The position numbers were made by a program, and so were the translations under genes. DNA of 35,378 bases, taken from positions 1 through 35,378 of the forward strand of contig DASPFV010000043.1 of NCBI GenBank assembly GCA_035620975.1, in the 5' to 3' direction. Shown here piece after piece: positions 31,614-35,378 of this stretch (within the stretch, counting starts at the first letter, position 1; each line of letters starts with the position of its first letter). The notes below the pieces were generated by a model, which made no database searches, had not been told where the DNA came from, and was given only the letters and a program-made list of their open reading frames with translations. The DNA comes from DASPFV01 sp035620975 (GTDB lineage Bacteria > Acidobacteriota > Vicinamibacteria > Vicinamibacterales > 2-12-FULL-66-21).

Positions 31614-32093
31614 TCAGCGCACCGCGCGGTAGTTGTGCTGGACGACCCAGATCATCGCGGAGTTCGCGGCCACCATGAAGACGACCGCTGCAGTCCTGTT
31701 CCTCTTCCACATGCGCTCGCTGGCGTAGATGATGCCGGTGGTGGCGGCCGCCTTGACGGCGAGCATCCCGGCCGTGCTCCCGGTGAACGGCCGCATGGCC
31801 GGGTTGGCTTCGACCGCGCCGTTCGAGAGCGCCCGGGACGTCGAGTGCGCGTCGAGTGCCTGCAGCGCGCCGAACGATACATATAGAGGAAGCAGCGCAG
31901 CCGGCCGCGCGTCCCTACGGCGAGGTTCGACCGGCACCCTGAAGAGCGGCGCCTGCGGCGCCTGCGCCACCCACGACGACGCCTCGCCGGCCCCGACCGG
32001 CTGCGGCGAGGCCTCCTGCGCTCCTGCCGGCGTAGCCAGTCCCACCGAGCACACCATCAGAGCCACGACGAGCGGTGAGGCAGAGCGCACCAT
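31614..32093 (-). CDS. Small secreted/membrane protein, DUF5658-like
   Basis: A 159-residue protein with a signal peptide (about 1-25, ending AGAQ), a Pro/Ala-rich spacer to about residue 60, then a hydrophobic part with two or three membrane segments around 'ALQALDAHSTSRALSNGAVEANPAMRPF' and 'WKRNRTAAVVFMVAANSAMIWVV'. The 'D-x-x-S-T ... G-x-x-E-x-N-P' pattern is seen in small DUF5658-like membrane proteins of unknown function. A GGAGGT ribosome site precedes the ATG at 32093. It is divergent from the histidine kinase gene. No function is proposed. Confidence 0.6.
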   Translation of the reverse strand: MVRSASPLVVALMVCSVGLATPAGAQEASPQPVGAGEASSWVAQAPQAPLFRVPVEPRRRDARPAALLPLYVSFGALQALDAHSTSRALSNGAVEANPAMRPFTGSTAGMLAVKAAATTGIIYASERMWKRNRTAAVVFMVAANSAMIWVVQHNYRAVR

Positions 32094-32251
32094 GATGAAC
32101 CTCCGCGGTGCGGTGCATCAACGGCGCTGCCACGGTGCAGCGGACCGCGTGCGTCGGCGGCATCTCGTTGAGCGGTCGGGATCAATGGCCGTGACGGCCC
32201 CGGCGCTGCCGGCCAGTCCCCTCCGCGCAGACCGATGGATGTGAGGAATTG

Positions 32252-32265
32252 GGCAAAACTTTGCC
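32252..32265. repeat. Short dyad GGCAAA-AC-TTTGCC in a divergent promoter region
   Basis: A perfect 6-bp inverted repeat around 2 nt, about midway between the DUF5658-like gene (start 32093) and the kinase gene (start 32368). It is placed where an operator for one or both genes would be. On the plus strand TGG and TTTGC stand at -24/-12 spacing but the CAC of a sigma-54 site is missing. Nothing else was recognised in 32094-32331. Confidence 0.45.
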
Positions 32266-32331
32266 ACCTGCGGGGAAGACTAATTGCTCTCTCGCGCGAC
32301 GCTCCCGCCTCGAGTAGAGGGCGCTGACCGC

Positions 32332-32361
32332 TGGACGAAAACGGGAACCCCGCGCTAGTAT
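32332..32361 (+). promoter_or_regulatory. Putative promoter of the two-component operon, leaderless
   Basis: TGGACG (32332-32337) and TAGTAT (32356-32361) are separated by 18 nt. The predicted transcription start, about 7 nt after the -10, is the GTG start codon itself at 32368, and no Shine-Dalgarno sequence precedes that codon. The two observations agree with a leaderless mRNA. Confidence 0.4.
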
Positions 32362-32367
32362 CCGGCC

Positions 32368-34515
32368 GTGCCCCGATCATCCGTTCGGGCCGTCGTGTCG
32401 GCGCTGCTGGCGACGTTGCTCGCTGCGGTGGCAAGCTCTGCCGGGCAGGCGCCGGCCCCCCAGCCGCTTCCCATCCTGACGACGATCAAGGCCATCCGGG
32501 CGCTCTCGCAGGACGAAGGCGCCAAGGGGTACAACATCCGCGTCCGCGCCATCGTCACGCATTTCGACGAGCAGGCGGACACGGGTCTCATCATCCACGA
32601 CGGCGAGTTCGGGCAGTTCGTCGTCGCACCCACCGCGGCGTCCGCGCTGGTGTCGTGGCGGGCCCTGCGGAGCGGCGACGAGGTGGAGATCGAGGGCACG
32701 ACCGTGCGCGGCGGGTTCGCGCCGAACGTGGAGCCCCGCGTCATCCGGCGGCTGCGCAACGGTCCCCTTCCAAGGCCCAAGCGCATCGCCTTTGCCTCGA
32801 TGCTGACCGGGCGTCACGACTGCGACTACGTCGAGATCGAGGGCGTGGTGCAGCGCACCTGGCAGTCGCCGGATCCGAAGATGGGCACGCTCTTCGCGGA
32901 GGTGGCGTTCGAGGAGGGCGTCGTGCGCGCGACCTTCTGGAAGCACGCCCCCGAGGATCTCGACCGCTTCATCGATGCCCGGGTCCGGCTTCGCGGGAAC
33001 GTCGGGACGCTCTTCGGCCGGACGGAGCAGCTCCGCGGCGTCTCGCTCTTCGTCGGGCGCACGAGCGACATCGTCGTGCTCGAGCCGCCGCCCGACCCGT
33101 TCTGGGTCCCGACGCGCTCCATCCGGAGCATCTACAACTACTCGTCGGCCGGCGAAGTCCACCGCCGGATACGCATCCGGGGCGTCGTCACCGGCTACGT
33201 GCCCGGGCGTCCCGTGGAAGTGAGCGATTTCACGAGCACGGCCACGTTCCGCTACGTGCGGCACGTGCTCTATGTCGACGACGGCAGCGGGGGCGCGCGG
33301 ATCGAGACGGAGCAGGAGCAGCGGGTCAATCCCGGAGCGATGGTCGAGGTCGCGGGCTTCCCCGCGGTGACGCCCGGGAAGCCAATCCTCACGAACGCGA
33401 TCTTCAGAATCGTCGGGCAGGCGCTCGAGCCGGCCCCGGTTCTCGTGGACGAGGAGGCCGTGCTCACGCCGGAGAACGACGCGGCCCTCGTGCGCATGCG
33501 CGCGCACTTCCTGAGCATGCTCCGGAACCAGACGGAGCGCGTCCTGGTGTTGAGAGCGGGGGAGAGCGTGTTCGACGCCAGCCTGGAGGCCGGGAGTGGC
33601 ACCGCGGCGCTCGAAGGGATCCGGCCGGGCAGCATCGTCGAGGTCACGGGCGTCTACTCGTACGAGTGGGGCCCGCCGCCCGCCTTCCGGCTGTTCCTCC
33701 GTTCGGCGGGGGACGTGAAGGTCGTAGCCGCGGCGCACTGGTGGACGCTCCGCCATTCGGCGGTGATGGCTGCCATCGTGGCGCTCGTCACCTGCGGGGC
33801 CGTGTTCTTCGTCAGGGCCGCAGCCGATCGGAAGCGGCAGCAGTACCAGGCCGTGCTGAGCGAGCGCAGCCGCGTCGGCCGCGAGCTGCACGATACCCTC
33901 GAGCAGGGGCTCGCGGGCATCTCGCTGCAGCTCGAAGCCGTCGCCGGCAGCCTCGAGGCCTCGCCGGAAGCGGCCAGACAGTCGCTCGAGGTCGCGCGCC
34001 AGATGCTGCGCTACAGCCAGGAAGAGGCGCGCCGGTCGGTGATGGACCTGCGATCGCTGGCGCTCGACAGCCGCGATCTCCCCGGCGCCCTGGCGGATCT
34101 CGCCCACCAGATGACCCACGGCACGGGCGTCCGGGCCGACGTGCGGGTCGAGGGGACGGCGCAGCGGCTGGATGCCTCCCACGAGCACCACCTGCTGCGC
34201 ATCGGGCTCGAGGCGCTCACCAATGCGCTGAAGCATTCCGGGGCCCGCTGCATCCGTATCCTGCTGCGGTTCCGGCCCGACGTCACCGAGCTCGTAGTCC
34301 AGGACGACGGGTGCGGGCTGCAGGGGAGGGCGCCAGATCTGCCCAGCGGGTTCGGTCTGCAGGGCATTCAGGAGCGCGTCGACAAACTCGGGGGAGTGCT
34401 GGGGATCGAGAGCCAGCCGGGGGCCGGCGTGCGCCTCACGGTCACGGTGCCTGCAGACCGTCAGGCCGGCGGGCGCCCGGCGGCCGTACTGGATGAGTCA
34501 TGGCGCACAAGCTGA
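32368..34515 (+). CDS. NarL-type sensor histidine kinase with tandem OB-fold-like sensor
   Basis: A 715-residue membrane kinase. A signal/anchor (about 8-26) is followed by a periplasmic part that reads as four consecutive OB-fold-like beta modules (about 54-128, 153-237, 264-350, 375-452), each with the 'V-x-I-x-G-x-V ... G-x-x-V-E-V-x-G' pattern. A membrane helix (about 463-483) leads to a HisKA_3 dimerisation domain with the phospho-acceptor His508 in 'VGRELHDTLEQGL', then an HATPase_c domain with N-box Asn619 ('EALTNALKHSG') and glycine motifs 'DDGCG' and 'GFGLQGI'. Start is GTG. It overlaps the response-regulator gene by 16 nt. The sensed signal is unknown. Confidence 0.88.
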   Translation: MPRSSVRAVVSALLATLLAAVASSAGQAPAPQPLPILTTIKAIRALSQDEGAKGYNIRVRAIVTHFDEQADTGLIIHDGEFGQFVVAPTAASALVSWRALRSGDEVEIEGTTVRGGFAPNVEPRVIRRLRNGPLPRPKRIAFASMLTGRHDCDYVEIEGVVQRTWQSPDPKMGTLFAEVAFEEGVVRATFWKHAPEDLDRFIDARVRLRGNVGTLFGRTEQLRGVSLFVGRTSDIVVLEPPPDPFWVPTRSIRSIYNYSSAGEVHRRIRIRGVVTGYVPGRPVEVSDFTSTATFRYVRHVLYVDDGSGGARIETEQEQRVNPGAMVEVAGFPAVTPGKPILTNAIFRIVGQALEPAPVLVDEEAVLTPENDAALVRMRAHFLSMLRNQTERVLVLRAGESVFDASLEAGSGTAALEGIRPGSIVEVTGVYSYEWGPPPAFRLFLRSAGDVKVVAAAHWWTLRHSAVMAAIVALVTCGAVFFVRAAADRKRQQYQAVLSERSRVGRELHDTLEQGLAGISLQLEAVAGSLEASPEAARQSLEVARQMLRYSQEEARRSVMDLRSLALDSRDLPGALADLAHQMTHGTGVRADVRVEGTAQRLDASHEHHLLRIGLEALTNALKHSGARCIRILLRFRPDVTELVVQDDGCGLQGRAPDLPSGFGLQGIQERVDKLGGVLGIESQPGAGVRLTVTVPADRQAGGRPAAVLDESWRTS

Positions 34516-35129
34516 GGATCATGCTCGTCGACGACCACTATCTGGTCCGCATGGGCCTGGCGAGCATCATTGCGCTCGAGCGGGACATGACCATCTGCGC
34601 CGAGGCCTCCACCGGTGAACAGGCGCTCACCCTGTTCCGGATGCATCGCCCGGACGTCACCCTGATGGACCTGAGACTGCCGGGAATGACCGGCACGCAG
34701 ACCACGCAGGCCATCCGGTCAGAGTTCCCGGACGCGCGGATCGTGATGATCTCGACCTACGTGTGCGACGAGGAAATCTACGGCGCTCTCCACGCCGGTG
34801 CCATGGCGTACCTGGTGAAGTCGGTGCAGCGGGACGAGCTCCTCGGCGCCGTCCGGAAGGCGGCCGCCGGCCAGCGCCACATTCCCTCGGAAGTGGCCGC
34901 CCGCCTGGCCGACCGCGTGTCGGGCGCGCAGCTCTCGATGCGGGAGCTGGAAGTGCTGCGGCTCCTCGTGGGCGGGCGTCGCAACCGCGAAATCGCCAGC
35001 GCGCTCGACATCAGCGAGGGCACCGTCAAGATCCACGTCAGCAGCATCCTCGGCAAGCTGGGGGCGACCGATCGAACCGAAGCGGTGACGCGGGCGCTTC
35101 AGCGCGGCATTGTCCAGCTGGAGATGTAA
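34500..35129 (+). CDS. NarL/FixJ-family response regulator
   Basis: A 209-residue regulator. The receiver domain (about 5-120) has the acidic pair Asp11-Asp12, phospho-acceptor Asp57 ('LMDLRLPG'), a Ser/Thr at 85-86 and Lys107. The C-terminal LuxR-type helix-turn-helix (about 145-205) has 'LSMRELEVLRLLVGG' and 'NREIASALDISEGTVKIHVSSIL'. The overlap with the kinase gene makes the pair a cognate two-component system. Targets are unknown; the exopolysaccharide operon and the sequence just downstream are the nearest candidates. Confidence 0.93.
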   Translation: MAHKLRIMLVDDHYLVRMGLASIIALERDMTICAEASTGEQALTLFRMHRPDVTLMDLRLPGMTGTQTTQAIRSEFPDARIVMISTYVCDEEIYGALHAGAMAYLVKSVQRDELLGAVRKAAAGQRHIPSEVAARLADRVSGAQLSMRELEVLRLLVGGRRNREIASALDISEGTVKIHVSSILGKLGATDRTEAVTRALQRGIVQLEM

Positions 35130-35133
35130 CGTT

Positions 35134-35168
35134 CTGGATCACTTTCCAGGCGTCTTTTTCGCGAGACG
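35134..35168 (+). terminator. Two weak hairpins after the response regulator
   Basis: CTGGA (35134-35138) pairs with TCCAG (35145-35149), and CGTCT (35151-35155) pairs with AGACG (35164-35168), the T-run being in the second loop. Each stem is only 5 bp, so termination here is a weak suggestion. Confidence 0.25.
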
Positions 35169-35212
35169 TAAGTTCAGCTGCTGCAGCCGTTTACATGGGG
35201 CGTAAGCTCGGC
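35165..35212. repeat. Direct repeat of a 14-mer downstream of the two-component genes
   Basis: GACGTAAGTTCAGC (35165-35178) and GGCGTAAGCTCGGC (35199-35212) match at 11 of 14 positions, with starts 34 nt apart, which is close to three helical turns. Such spacing would suit binding of two regulator dimers on one DNA face. Confidence 0.4.
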
Positions 35213-35281
35213 GGTATGTATGTCTTTCGGCATAGTCATGTTACTGCCTTGTGACATATCAGCGACCCTCCCATCAGCAAG

Positions 35282-35310
35282 TTGACTGGAACGTTCCCCA
35301 CCCATACGCT
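35282..35310 (+). promoter_or_regulatory. Possible promoter with embedded palindrome GGAACGTTCC
   Basis: TTGACT (35282-35287) is separated by 17 nt from TACGCT (35305-35310). The 10-bp perfect palindrome GGAACGTTCC occupies 35288-35297, directly after the -35 hexamer, the classical place for a repressor. The gene it would serve lies beyond the window. From 35311 to the end nothing else is recognised except a small TTAG-A-CTAA dyad (35334-35342). Confidence 0.35.
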
Positions 35311-35378
35311 TCATCCGGCGGCCGTGTAGTTGTTTTAGACTAACGCGTCCGCATTAGCGGCTTCCCGCCGCCAGGCAT

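Noticed and set aside
32251..32270. Minus-strand TGGCAAAG-TTTTGC as a sigma-54 promoter for the DUF5658-like gene
   Set aside because: The spacing between the GG and GC pairs is one base too short, and the site is about 160 nt from the start codon.
1..35378. CRISPR arrays, tRNA or rRNA genes, insertion sequences, prophage genes
   Set aside because: Looked for on both strands by eye; no spaced direct-repeat array, cloverleaf, rRNA segment, transposase or integrase was found.

Overview
The window is GC-rich, densely coding DNA from a Gram-negative bacterium. Outer-membrane and lipoprotein signals are present, and the gene mix (PQQ-type dehydrogenase, PEGA protein, leucine-rich-repeat protein, and an exopolysaccharide locus with a Wza/Wzc pair and a PglF-type dehydratase) fits Acidobacteriota, perhaps the Vicinamibacteria. 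That placement is inference from gene content only; Myxococcota or a related deep lineage is not excluded. I see no tRNA, rRNA, CRISPR array, transposase or phage gene.

Layout. Positions 1-8169 hold a mixed set of single genes: a YjbR-like protein, a secreted five-repeat protein behind a sigma-54-like promoter, a small membrane protein, an LRR protein, a periplasmic PQQ-type dehydrogenase and a GNAT acetyltransferase. Positions 8447-11785 hold a membrane pseudokinase/PEGA protein translationally coupled to a lipoprotein with calcium-site-like repeats, then a secreted protein with a carboxypeptidase-regulatory-like (Cna-B-like) fold. Positions 12041-31607 form one long co-directional exopolysaccharide operon in which most neighbours overlap or lie within about 50 nt. 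After it come a convergent small secreted/membrane protein and, divergent from that, a two-component system (32368-35129) whose kinase carries a tandem OB-fold-like periplasmic sensor. The last 249 nt are noncoding and may hold the promoter of the next gene.

The operon reads as a complete Wzx/Wzy-type pathway. A membrane-bound NDP-HexNAc 4,6-dehydratase, a DegT-type aminotransferase and a sugar N-formyltransferase would together make a formamido-dideoxy sugar nucleotide. A single protein fuses a GT4 glycosyltransferase to a phosphoglycosyl transferase that would load the first sugar onto the lipid carrier. Two more GT4 enzymes, a methyltransferase and an extended SDR would complete and decorate the repeat unit. 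A Wzx-like flippase, one or two polymerases, a Wzc-like tyrosine kinase, a short Wza-like protein without an outer-membrane helix and an adjacent outer-membrane beta-barrel would flip, polymerise and export it.

The strongest points for a second look are the N-formyl sugar cassette, the GT4-PGT fusion, the zinc-ribbon tail on the dehydratase, the split Wza/beta-barrel exit channel, the pseudokinase-PEGA/lipoprotein pair and the OB-fold-like kinase.
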